From the NCBI GenBank assembly GCA_016215555.1, contig JACRJC010000029.1, forward strand, positions 1 through 56,536: a stretch of DNA of 56,536 nucleotides, given 5' to 3'. This DNA is from Rhodospirillales bacterium (lineage in GTDB: Bacteria > Pseudomonadota > Alphaproteobacteria > Rhodospirillales > WMHbin7). Positions 49,259 through 56,536 of this stretch are shown here, in pieces. A model generated the notes under the pieces. That model saw only the letters and a program-made list of their open reading frames with translations. It was not told where the DNA came from and searched no databases. Positions within the stretch are counted from its first letter, which is position 1. Every line of letters starts with the position of its first letter. The translations under genes and the position numbers were made by a program.

Positions 49259-50253
49259 GCATGGATCCGCGAGACATCAAGGGCGTTTCGCCCTGGCTGC
49301 AAACCAACTGGGACGCCAGGGCGGCTGGCAATTTCATCGGCGGCGGCACCGGCACCGGCCTGTTGGCGGTGGCCGCCATGCTCGGTCTGGCGCCGGCCGG
49401 ACTGTTCGCCTTCATCGGCCTGGCCTTCGTCGGTTTCGGTTTGCTGTGCGTGTGGCTGGAGATCGGCAGGCCCTGGCGCGCCATCAATGTCTTCTTCCAT
49501 CCCCAAACCTCGTGGATGACAAGGGAAGGGCTGGTGGCGATGCCGCTGTTTGCCCTGGGCGGACTGGTGGTGCTGTTCGGTTCGAACTTGGCGATGTTGG
49601 GGGCGGCGCTGGTCGGCCTGTTCTATCTTTATTGCCAGGCCCGCATCGTCTCGGCCTCGAAGGGCATTCCGGCCTGGCGCCATCCGGCCATCGTTCCCGC
49701 CTTGATCAGCATGGGTCTGGCCGAAGGGGCGGGGATCGCCATGATCCTGGCGCCGGGCCAGGGCGGCATCCTGTTCATTCTGCTGATCGTCCTGCGTCTG
49801 GTCTTCTGGCGGCTTTACATCAAACGCTTAAGCGCCGACGGAGCACCCATCGGCACACTCAAGGCCTTCGCTTCCCGGCAGTTCGTCTATCAGGTCGGCG
49901 GCCATCTGTTGCCGGTCTTGTTCCTGGGCGCCGGTCTGTGGTTGGATAATGCCCTGGTGATGGGATTGGCCGGATTCCTGGTCGCCGCCTCGGGCTGGTG
50001 GATGAAGCTGATCCTGATTACCAAGGCCGCCTATAATCAGGGCTTCGCGCTGCCGCGCGTTCCCGTGCGCGGCCAGGGAAGGCCTGGAGAATCCGTCAAA
50101 CCGGGGTGGCTAGCGCACGATCGTCTGACGCCGAGCCCATCTTATGGCGCGGCGCCAGACGTGAATCGTTCGCTAGAACAAATTCGTGGCGAGGATTCAC
50201 GCCTTCAATCGAAGCCCAGTAAGGGCTTCGTTTTCAGGCGATCCGCGCCATGA
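49255..50253 (+). CDS. padD: DmsC/NrfD-type membrane anchor (PadD-like)
   Basis: 332 residues with about eight to nine membrane helices, ending near residue 262, matching the DmsC-like anchor subunits of molybdoenzymes that pass electrons to quinone. It overlaps padC by ATGA, so the pair is coupled. A tail of about 65 hydrophilic residues follows, with no membrane helix and unlike most anchors. It too overlaps padE by four bases, so the reading frame is intact. Confidence 0.78.
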   Translation: MSMDPRDIKGVSPWLQTNWDARAAGNFIGGGTGTGLLAVAAMLGLAPAGLFAFIGLAFVGFGLLCVWLEIGRPWRAINVFFHPQTSWMTREGLVAMPLFALGGLVVLFGSNLAMLGAALVGLFYLYCQARIVSASKGIPAWRHPAIVPALISMGLAEGAGIAMILAPGQGGILFILLIVLRLVFWRLYIKRLSADGAPIGTLKAFASRQFVYQVGGHLLPVLFLGAGLWLDNALVMGLAGFLVAASGWWMKLILITKAAYNQGFALPRVPVRGQGRPGESVKPGWLAHDRLTPSPSYGAAPDVNRSLEQIRGEDSRLQSKPSKGFVFRRSAP

Positions 50254-50816
50254 CAGAAATTCGCATCCATGGACGCGGGGGACAGGGCGCGGTTCTGGCT
50301 TCGGGCCTGCTGGCCCAGGCCATGGCCGACGAGGGCCGGCATGTCGTCGCCATTCCGTCCTTCGGCTTCGAGCGCCGGGGGGCCCCCGTGGCCTGCTTCA
50401 TGCGCACCGATTCAAAGCCCATCCGCGCCATGACCAACATCTATCATCCCGACATCATTCTGTGCATCGATCCCACCGTGGCCAAGGTGGTGAACATCTT
50501 CCAGGGCATGAGCGAGGGCGGCATTCTGGTCCAGGCCGGCAAGGGCGAGATCGAGAAGCTGAATCTGCCCCCTGGCGTCGCCAAGGTCGGCCTGTGCGAC
50601 GCGGTGGCGATTGCGCTGTCCATCTTCAAACGCCCGATCACCAACACCGTCATGCTGGGCGCCTTCGCCCGCACCACCGGTCTGGTGTCGCTGGAAAGCC
50701 TGAAATCGGCCATCGAGGATGGCGAGTTCCGCGATGCGGGCTTAAAGCAGAATCTGGAAGCCGTCGAGCGCGGCTATCATGAAACGAATGTTCATGACCT
50801 AAGGGTGGCGGCATGA
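50250..50816 (+). CDS. padE: Phenylglyoxylate:acceptor oxidoreductase gamma subunit
   Basis: 188 residues of the 2-oxoacid:ferredoxin oxidoreductase gamma family. The N-terminal GRGGQGAVLASGLLAQAM and the FERRGAPVACFMR segment define it. It forms part of the five-subunit enzyme that decarboxylates phenylglyoxylate to benzoyl-CoA. Overlaps with padD and padF are both four bases. Confidence 0.87.
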   Translation: MTEIRIHGRGGQGAVLASGLLAQAMADEGRHVVAIPSFGFERRGAPVACFMRTDSKPIRAMTNIYHPDIILCIDPTVAKVVNIFQGMSEGGILVQAGKGEIEKLNLPPGVAKVGLCDAVAIALSIFKRPITNTVMLGAFARTTGLVSLESLKSAIEDGEFRDAGLKQNLEAVERGYHETNVHDLRVAA

Positions 50817-51088
50817 GCCAGACCCGCAGCAACGTTCCCGACAATCTGTGTCCGGTCGTCACAGATCTATCGACCATGATGCCCGGCGACTGGCGGGCCA
50901 TGCGCCCCGTCGTCGACCGTGACAAATGCGTCAAATGCGCGGTCTGCTGGATGTTCTGTCCGGTGCAATGCATCAAGGAAATGCCGGCCTGGTTCGACGT
51001 CAATTACGCCACCTGCAAGGGCTGCGGCATCTGCGCCAACGAATGCCCGCACCGCGCCATCGTCATGATCGAGGAGCCCCAGGAATGA
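50813..51088 (+). CDS. padF: Phenylglyoxylate:acceptor oxidoreductase delta (ferredoxin) subunit
   Basis: 91 residues with two [4Fe-4S] motifs, CVKCAVCWMFCP and CKGCGICANECP, as in POR-type delta subunits. It conducts electrons from the TPP site to PadH. Overlaps padE and padG by four bases each. Confidence 0.87.
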   Translation: MSQTRSNVPDNLCPVVTDLSTMMPGDWRAMRPVVDRDKCVKCAVCWMFCPVQCIKEMPAWFDVNYATCKGCGICANECPHRAIVMIEEPQE

Positions 51089-52296
51089 CGGCGCTGGCCA
51101 AACACAAGAAGATGATCGTCGTCGACGGCAACGAGGCCGCGGCCAGGGGCGTCGCCCTGGCCAGGCCCGACGTCGTCGCCGTCTATCCGATCACGCCGCA
51201 ATCCTCGCTGGTCGAGGCGCTGTCGGCCATGATCGCCGGCGGCGAGCTGGATGCCGAACTGATGAATGTGGAAGGCGAGCATTCGGTGCTCTCGGCCCTG
51301 CAGGGCGCGGCCCTGGCCGGGGCCCGCACCTATACCGCCACATCGGGGCCGGGACTGGCCTTCATGTTCGAGCCCTATATCCGCCAGCCCGGGATGCGCC
51401 TGCCGATGGTGATGTCGCTGGTTACCCGCGACACGCTGACGCCGCAATGCGTCTGGGGCGGCCATCAGGACGCCATGCTGGTGCGCGAAGTGGGCTGGAT
51501 TCACATGTATTGCGAGACCGTGCAGGAAATCCTGGATACCGTCATCATGGGCTACAAGGTGGCCGAGCATCCGGAAATCATGCTGCCGGTCAATGTCAAT
51601 CATGACGGCAATTACCTGTCCTACGGCGTCACCAGTTGCGAATTGCCCGATCAGGCGCTGGTCGATGATTTCCTGGGGCCGAAAAGCGTCAACTGGCATG
51701 TGGCGCTGGACCCGGAACGGCCGATGGGCGTCGATCCTCTGGTCGGCAATGCCGGCGGCGTCGGGCCTTCGATGTTCGTGCGCTACCGCAAGGGCCAGAC
51801 CGAGGCCATGGCGCATTCCCTGGAAGTGATTTCCGAGGTGCATGCCGACTGGGCCAAGCGCACCGGGCGCCATCACGCCCCCTTGATCGAGGAATATCGC
51901 CTGGACGATGCCGAGCTGGCGCTGGTGACGTTGGGCAGCATGACGGGTGCGGCCAAGGATTGCTGCGACATGCTTCGCGATTCGGGCAGGAAGGTGGGCA
52001 TCATCAAGGTGAAGACTTTCCGCCCCTTCCCGGCCTTGGCGATGCGCAATGCGCTGTCCAAGGTGAAGGCGGTGGGCGTGGTCGACCGTTCGGTCAGCTA
52101 TGGCTGGAATTCTGGGCCCGTCTATCAGGACACGCTGACCGTGATCGGCAAATTCGGACTTAAGCTGCCGGCCATTCCCTTCATTGCCGGCCTGGCCGGG
52201 GCCGACATTACGGTGGCGCATTTCGAACGCGCCTTCGATCTGGTGGCCAAGGGCGAGGCGCCGCCCGGCCCGGTCTGGCTGAACGAGAAGGATTAG
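51085..52296 (+). CDS. padG: Phenylglyoxylate:acceptor oxidoreductase alpha subunit
   Basis: 403 residues of the POR alpha family: VYPITPQSSLVEAL, ATSGPGLAFM, and the later GSMTGAAKDCCDML, followed by KVKTFRPFP and the VVDRS motif of domain II. The ATG at 51085 overlaps the padF stop; a longer frame from 50926 lies inside padF and is rejected. Sits three bases ahead of padH. Confidence 0.88.
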   Translation: MTALAKHKKMIVVDGNEAAARGVALARPDVVAVYPITPQSSLVEALSAMIAGGELDAELMNVEGEHSVLSALQGAALAGARTYTATSGPGLAFMFEPYIRQPGMRLPMVMSLVTRDTLTPQCVWGGHQDAMLVREVGWIHMYCETVQEILDTVIMGYKVAEHPEIMLPVNVNHDGNYLSYGVTSCELPDQALVDDFLGPKSVNWHVALDPERPMGVDPLVGNAGGVGPSMFVRYRKGQTEAMAHSLEVISEVHADWAKRTGRHHAPLIEEYRLDDAELALVTLGSMTGAAKDCCDMLRDSGRKVGIIKVKTFRPFPALAMRNALSKVKAVGVVDRSVSYGWNSGPVYQDTLTVIGKFGLKLPAIPFIAGLAGADITVAHFERAFDLVAKGEAPPGPVWLNEKD

Positions 52297-52299
52297 GCG

Positions 52300-53538
52300 A
52301 TGCAAAGCTGCACCCATCTCATCGTCGGCGCCAGCCATGCGGGATTGACCGCCCTTTCCGCCATCCGCATGAACGAACCCGATGCCGCCATCGTCATGGC
52401 GACCCGGGAAGACCATCTGCCCTATTCGCCGACGGTTTTGCCCTATGTGGTGTCGGGTCGTTCCGATCCCGCCAAGGTGACGCTGCGTTCCGAATCCTTT
52501 TTCGACGAGAACAAGGTTTCCTATCTGCGCAAGGCGACGCTGCTTGCGCTGGATACCGGCGCCAACACCGCGCACTTCCCGGATGGAAGATCTATCCGCT
52601 ATGAAAAGCTTTTGCTGGCGACCGGCGCTTCGCCGAATATCCCGCCCATTCCCGGATTGAAGGATGTGCCGTTCCATGTTCTCAGGACCATGGACGACGC
52701 GCTGGGTCTGAAGAAAGCCATGGTCAAGGGCAAGCGGGCCTTGGTGCTGGGGGCAGGGCTGATCGGCACCCATGCCGCCGAGAACATGGCCGAGGCCGGC
52801 ATGAAGGTGACCATCGTCGAGGCCAGGGGTCAGGTGCTGCCCGGCTATTTCGATCATCAGGCGTCCGGCATCATCGAAACCGCCTTCAAGGCGCACGGCA
52901 TCGAGCTGGTCTTTGGCCGCGCGGTCAAGGAAATCAAATCAGGCCAAGCGCTGTTGGAGAATGGAGACGCCATTCCCTTCGATCTGCTGCTGGTCGCCAC
53001 CGGCGTGCGTCCGGACCTGTCCTATCTGCAAGGTTCGGGCGTCAAAAGCGACGGCGGCATTCTGGTCGATGAGCTGCAGCGCACCAATATTTCCAATGTC
53101 TGGGCGGCGGGCGATTGCGCCCGGGCCCGGCTTTTCCAATCGGAAGCGACCGGCATTGCCGGCATTCTGCCCATCGCCGTCGAGCAGGGGCGCATCGTCG
53201 GCCAGGCGATGACGGATGACGCTGGGGTCAGGAATTTTCCAGGCTCTGTGTCCTTGAACACCTACACTTTTTTCGGCCAGCAGGCGATTTCCGTGGGAGC
53301 CGGCGAGGCGCCGGAATCCGAAACAAGCCTCTGTGTCGATGAGGATCGAAACACCTATCTGAAGATCGTGATCAAGGACGGCAGGCTGATGGGCGCCGCG
53401 GCGGTCAATCAGGCCCTCGATCCCGGCATTCTTTGGCAGCTTGTCTTGCGACGCACAGACCTGTCCGAGGTCAGGGAGGCTTTTCTGGCCGATCCCAAGA
53501 CGATCTCGCGCATGCTCATGTCCCGGATCTGGAGATAG
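52300..53538 (+). CDS. padH: NAD(P)/FAD-dependent oxidoreductase subunit
   Basis: 412 residues of the pyridine nucleotide-disulfide type. The FAD motif is VGASHAGLTAL, the NAD motif VLGAGLIGTHAAEN near residue 150, and VWAAGDCA closes the FAD site near 270. In Azoarcus the PadH protein lets the complex reduce NAD. Three bases separate it from padG and padI. Confidence 0.87.
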   Translation: MQSCTHLIVGASHAGLTALSAIRMNEPDAAIVMATREDHLPYSPTVLPYVVSGRSDPAKVTLRSESFFDENKVSYLRKATLLALDTGANTAHFPDGRSIRYEKLLLATGASPNIPPIPGLKDVPFHVLRTMDDALGLKKAMVKGKRALVLGAGLIGTHAAENMAEAGMKVTIVEARGQVLPGYFDHQASGIIETAFKAHGIELVFGRAVKEIKSGQALLENGDAIPFDLLLVATGVRPDLSYLQGSGVKSDGGILVDELQRTNISNVWAAGDCARARLFQSEATGIAGILPIAVEQGRIVGQAMTDDAGVRNFPGSVSLNTYTFFGQQAISVGAGEAPESETSLCVDEDRNTYLKIVIKDGRLMGAAAVNQALDPGILWQLVLRRTDLSEVREAFLADPKTISRMLMSRIWR

Positions 53539-53541
53539 GCC

Positions 53542-54864
53542 ATGAGCGCATATAATTCCCTGACCTACAATGCGAGCCTCTGCGTCGGCTGCACCGAATG
53601 CATGAAAGCCTGCGCGCTGGCGAAAACCGGCGACGCCACCAATCTCGACCAGTCGCGCATCAAGATCGTGCCGGCGCAGGAACCCGAGAAATTCGAGGCC
53701 GCCATCTGCCGCCAATGCGGCGACGCCAAATGCGTGATGAATTGTCCATCGGGGGCGCTGACCAAGAACGGGGCCAACGGCGTCATCGACTGGAATGCCG
53801 ATACCTGCGTCAACTGCCTGCTTTGCACCGTCGGCTGCGTCTATGGCGGCATCACCTATGAAGCCTCGGTCGGCCATGTCGCCAAATGCGACACTTGCGG
53901 CGGCGATCCGGCCTGCGTCAAGGTTTGCAAAAGCGGGGCGCTGGGCTATGTCACCACCGCCTCGATCTATAACGACTATGGCGACAAGGAAGACATGTTC
54001 GTGCCCGGCCTGGCCGCTTGCCAGGGCTGCAATTCCGAACTGATGATCCGCCATGTGATGCGCAAACTTGGCCGCAACGTCGTGGTGGCGGCGCCGCCAG
54101 GCTGCATTCCCGGCATGGGCACGGTGGGCTATAACGGCAAGGCCGGGGCCAAGATACCCATCTTTCACCCGCTGCTGACCAACACCGCCAGCATGCTGTC
54201 GGGCATCAAGCGCACCTTCGAGCGCCAGGGGCGCGACGTAACGGCTCTGGCCCTGGCCGGCGACGGCGGCACGTCGGATGTCGGCTTCCAGTCGCTGTCG
54301 GGGGCGGCTGAACGCGGCGAGCGCATTCTGTTCATCTGCTTTGACAATGAAGGCTATATGAATACCGGCATGCAGGCCTCGGGCGCCACCAGCTTCGGCT
54401 CCTGGACCAGCACGACCCCGGTCGGCGACAAGCTGCATGGCAAGTCCACCGACGCCAAGAATCTGCCCATGGTCATGATGATGCACAATGCGGCCTATGT
54501 CGCCACCGCCTCCAGCGTCTTCATGGAGGATTTCTACCAAAAGCTGGACAAGGCGGTCGAAGCCTCGAAGCACGGCTTCGCCTATCTGCATCTCTATGCG
54601 CCCTGTCCCTCGGGCTGGCGCTTTCCGGCCGGTCTTACCATCGATATCTGCCGGCTGATGGTTGAAAGCAATTTCGTGACACTCTGGGATTACACGCCCG
54701 GGGGCGGGTTGGAATTCACCCACCCCGTCGATACCCCCAAGCCCTTGGATAGCTATCTGAAGGCGATCGGGAAATACCGCCATCTGGCCAACGAGCAGGT
54801 GGACAGAATAAAGAAACTGTTGGAGGATCGGCTGTCCATGCTGAAGCGCTTTCAAAAGGCGTAG
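53542..54864 (+). CDS. padI: Phenylglyoxylate:acceptor oxidoreductase beta subunit with N-terminal Fe-S domain
   Basis: 440 residues in two parts. Residues 1-140 form a polyferredoxin domain with CVGCTECMKAC, CRQCGDAKCVMNCP, CVNCLLCTVGC and CDTCGGDPACVKVC. The rest is a POR beta chain with ACQGCNSELMIRHV and the TPP/Mg motif GDGGTSDVGFQSLSGA ending FICFDNEGYMNTG. This polyferredoxin-beta fusion is the layout described for PadI. It catalyses the decarboxylation with TPP. Confidence 0.88.
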   Translation: MSAYNSLTYNASLCVGCTECMKACALAKTGDATNLDQSRIKIVPAQEPEKFEAAICRQCGDAKCVMNCPSGALTKNGANGVIDWNADTCVNCLLCTVGCVYGGITYEASVGHVAKCDTCGGDPACVKVCKSGALGYVTTASIYNDYGDKEDMFVPGLAACQGCNSELMIRHVMRKLGRNVVVAAPPGCIPGMGTVGYNGKAGAKIPIFHPLLTNTASMLSGIKRTFERQGRDVTALALAGDGGTSDVGFQSLSGAAERGERILFICFDNEGYMNTGMQASGATSFGSWTSTTPVGDKLHGKSTDAKNLPMVMMMHNAAYVATASSVFMEDFYQKLDKAVEASKHGFAYLHLYAPCPSGWRFPAGLTIDICRLMVESNFVTLWDYTPGGGLEFTHPVDTPKPLDSYLKAIGKYRHLANEQVDRIKKLLEDRLSMLKRFQKA

Positions 54865-54897
54865 GCGGCGGCAGTCCAGGAAAAGGGGACGTTATCC

Positions 54898-56208
54898 ATG
54901 AGCGCACACATGTACCAGCCCGACATCGAAACCATGCCGCGCGACAAGCTGGCCGAGTTGCAGCTTGCCCGCCTGAAGAAAATCGTCAAGCACGCCTATG
55001 ACAATGTGCCCCATTACAAGGCGTCCTTCGACAAGATCGGCGTGAAGCCCGAAGATTTGCAGACGCTGGCCGACATCGCCAAATTCCCCTTCACGGTGAA
55101 AACCGATCTGCGCGACAATTATCCCTTCAAGATGTTCGCCGTGCCCCGGGAAAAGGTGGTGCGCATCCATGCCTCGTCGGGCACCACCGGCAAGCCGACC
55201 GTGGTCGGCTATACGCCCGCCGATATCGGCAACTGGGCCGATCTGATGGCCCGCTCGATGATGGGGGCGGGGGCCCGGCCCGGCGACGTCATCCACAACG
55301 CCTATGGCTACGGCCTGTTTACCGGCGGTCTGGGCGCCCATTACGGGGCCGAGCGCCTGGGCGCCTCGGTGGTGCCGATGTCGGGCGGCAACACCGAAAA
55401 GCAGATCGTGCTGATCCAGGATTTCGGCGCCCGCGTGCTGTGCGCCACACCTTCCTATGCCTTGAACATCGCCGAGGTGGCCGAGAAGGAAGGCGTGGAC
55501 ATGCGCAAATCCAGCCTGAAGATCGGCGTCTTCGGGGCCGAGCCCTGGAGCGAGCAGATGCGGGCCGAACTGGACGAGCGCCTGGGCATCAAGGCGGTCG
55601 ATATTTATGGGCTGTCGGAAATCATGGGCCCTGGCGTCGCCGCCGAATGCGAGGAGCGGGCCGGTCTGCACGGCTGGGAAGACCAGTTCCTGTTCGAGAT
55701 CGTCGACCCCGACACCATGCACCCCGTTCCTTTCGGTCAGGCGGGCGAATTGGTCATCACGACGCTGACGAAAGAAGCGCTGCCGATGATCCGCTATCGC
55801 ACCAGGGACATCACCAAGCTGACGGACGAGAAATGTGCCTGCGGTCGCACCCATCTGCGCATATTGCGCGTCACCGGACGCAATGACGACATGCTGATCA
55901 TCCGAGGCGTCAACGTCTATCCCAGCCAGATCGAGGCGGTGATGGTGGGCCGACCCGGCGTGTCGCCGCATTACCAACTGGTGGTGCAGCGCGAAGGCAA
56001 TCTGGACACCTTGACCGTGGAAATCGAGGCCGAACCCGGCATGGCGACCAGCCAGGACGCCTATGACGCCATCGGCCGCGACGTCCAGCATCATATCAAG
56101 TCGCTGATCGGCGTCTCGTGCCGCGTCGTGGTTCTCAGTCCCGGCGAGATTCCTCGCTCGATGGGCAAGGCGGTGCGCGTGCGCGATCTGCGCAAGAAGG
56201 CGACGTAA
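54898..56208 (+). CDS. padJ: Phenylacetate-CoA ligase
   Basis: 436 residues, the length typical of PaaK-type ligases. The AMP-binding motif ASSGTTGKPTVVGYT is near residue 92; YGLSEIMGPG is near 240, YRTRDITKL near 299, and the C-terminal GKAVRV holds the catalytic Lys. It supplies phenylacetyl-CoA to PadBCD. It lies 33 bases after padI with AAAAGGGGAC upstream, and is closed by a strong terminator. Confidence 0.93.
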   Translation: MSAHMYQPDIETMPRDKLAELQLARLKKIVKHAYDNVPHYKASFDKIGVKPEDLQTLADIAKFPFTVKTDLRDNYPFKMFAVPREKVVRIHASSGTTGKPTVVGYTPADIGNWADLMARSMMGAGARPGDVIHNAYGYGLFTGGLGAHYGAERLGASVVPMSGGNTEKQIVLIQDFGARVLCATPSYALNIAEVAEKEGVDMRKSSLKIGVFGAEPWSEQMRAELDERLGIKAVDIYGLSEIMGPGVAAECEERAGLHGWEDQFLFEIVDPDTMHPVPFGQAGELVITTLTKEALPMIRYRTRDITKLTDEKCACGRTHLRILRVTGRNDDMLIIRGVNVYPSQIEAVMVGRPGVSPHYQLVVQREGNLDTLTVEIEAEPGMATSQDAYDAIGRDVQHHIKSLIGVSCRVVVLSPGEIPRSMGKAVRVRDLRKKAT

Positions 56209-56243
56209 TCTTCTTGAATGCAAGGGATCATCGCAGATGATCC

Positions 56244-56290
56244 AGCCCAGTGGCGACCCGTTCTTCGGGTTGCCGCTGGGCTTTGTCGTT
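56244..56290 (+). terminator. Rho-independent terminator after padJ
   Basis: A 17-base stem (AGCCCAGTGGCGACCCG at 56244-56260 with 56266-56282, two G-U pairs) with a TTCTT loop and TTGTCGTT tail. Immediately before it a short perfect inverted repeat GGATCATC-GCA-GATGATCC (56225-56243) precedes the stem. Confidence 0.85.
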
Positions 56291-56375
56291 GCGGTTGGAC
56301 CGCTAATCCCTATCGGCTATAATGGAAGCGTTGGTCGCCCATGCCCAGAAGCTGTTGCGGTTGGACCGCTAATCC
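56288..56375. repeat. 22-bp direct repeat near the edge of the IS element
   Basis: GTTGCGGTTGGACCGCTAATCC occurs at 56288-56309 and again at 56354-56375, 66 bases apart, between the padJ terminator and the IS gene. These may be subterminal transposase-binding sites, or traces of a nested insertion. The region up to 56430 is otherwise non-coding. Confidence 0.7.
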
Positions 56376-56430
56376 TGTTGTTACCCCCTAATTCCCGGAC
56401 AGGCTCTCCCCTCCGATAAGGACTGGGAGT

Positions 56431-56536
56431 ATGACTATGTTTATGACCAACACTTCCCCTAAGGCCGAGGTTCTGACGGGTCCGGAACGTCGGCGGCGCT
56501 GGGCGGCTGCCGAGAAGCTGGCGATCGTCCAGGAGA
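56431..56536 (+). CDS. IS66-type TnpA/OrfA, 5' part only
   Basis: The first 35 codons run off the window end: MTMFMTNTSPKAEVLTGPER, then an RRRRWAAAEKLAIVQE segment. This helix-turn-helix opening is typical of the first accessory protein of IS66-family elements (and of IS3 OrfA). AGGACTGGGAG lies upstream as a ribosome site. The family call rests on a short stretch. Confidence 0.65.
   Translation, partial: MTMFMTNTSPKAEVLTGPERRRRWAAAEKLAIVQE

Overview
The window looks like chromosome of a free-living, nitrogen-fixing alphaproteobacterium, most likely a Rhodospirillales (Magnetospirillum/Rhodospirillum-type) organism. The reasons are the tpiA-secG-pyrG-kdsA-eno-ftsB core order, nifHDK with a divergent draTGB operon for ADP-ribosylation control of nitrogenase, an anaerobic phenylacetate/phenylglyoxylate (pad) operon, high GC with NNC/NNG codon bias, and dispersed palindromic intergenic repeats. 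No rRNA, tRNA or CRISPR array was seen.

Layout. (1) 1-10.1 kb: a chemotaxis receptor, then the housekeeping run tpiA, secG, pyrG, kdsA, eno, ftsB. An AT-richer two-gene module (AlbA_2/GHKL ATPase-like protein plus ParA-like ATPase) is spliced between pyrG and kdsA with stop/start overlaps at both ends. (2) 10.1-17.3 kb: a DUF2125-like exported protein behind a 72-bp tandem repeat, ilvD, an aryl-CoA ligase coupled to a glycosyltransferase-methyltransferase fusion, and an RHH/ParE toxin-antitoxin pair. (3) 17.4-24.8 kb, minus strand: a tightly overlapping deoxysugar operon with rfbA, rfbB and rfbC, an SDR reductase, an RfbH-like PLP enzyme with a catalytic His and no Fe-S cysteines, a TylC3-type C-methyltransferase and a polytopic GT-C-like membrane protein. 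There is no rfbD. (4) 24.8-27.4 kb: a strong sigma70-type promoter, a 36-codon hydrophobic peptide gene coupled to a cysteine-free flagellin-shaped protein, then an AT-rich Fic gene. (5) 27.4-34.4 kb: draB, draG and draT diverge from nifH, nifD and nifK. The intergenic region carries sigma54 promoters in both directions, two perfect NifA sites and a possible IHF site. A bacteriohemerythrin gene follows nifK convergently. (6) 34.5-40 kb: small exported proteins, a CpdA-like phosphoesterase, a PIN/RHH pair, an alpha/beta hydrolase, an O-acetylhomoserine sulfhydrylase (metY type) and higBA. (7) 40.1-46.2 kb: gltB-gltD. (8) 46.3-56.2 kb: a diheme cytochrome c and a PPP-family-like transporter (minus), then a hotdog thioesterase and padC-padD-padE-padF-padG-padH-padI-padJ, closed by a strong terminator. 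(9) 56.3 kb to end: the start of an IS66-type element.

How the parts fit. nifHDK fixes nitrogen, DraT/DraG switch NifH off and on, and GltBD assimilates the ammonia. The pad operon would activate phenylacetate (PadJ), oxidise phenylacetyl-CoA (PadC/PadD, with the catalytic PadB absent from this window) and oxidatively decarboxylate phenylglyoxylate to benzoyl-CoA (PadE-I). The rfb-like operon should make an unusual, probably C-methylated, dTDP-deoxysugar for a surface glycan.

The most unusual items are the pyrG/kdsA insertion module, the Cys-to-Ser RfbH-like enzyme, the peptide plus flagellin-shaped protein pair, the two-way sigma54/NifA control region, and the pad operon without padB. All functional statements come from motif reading; no database search was possible.
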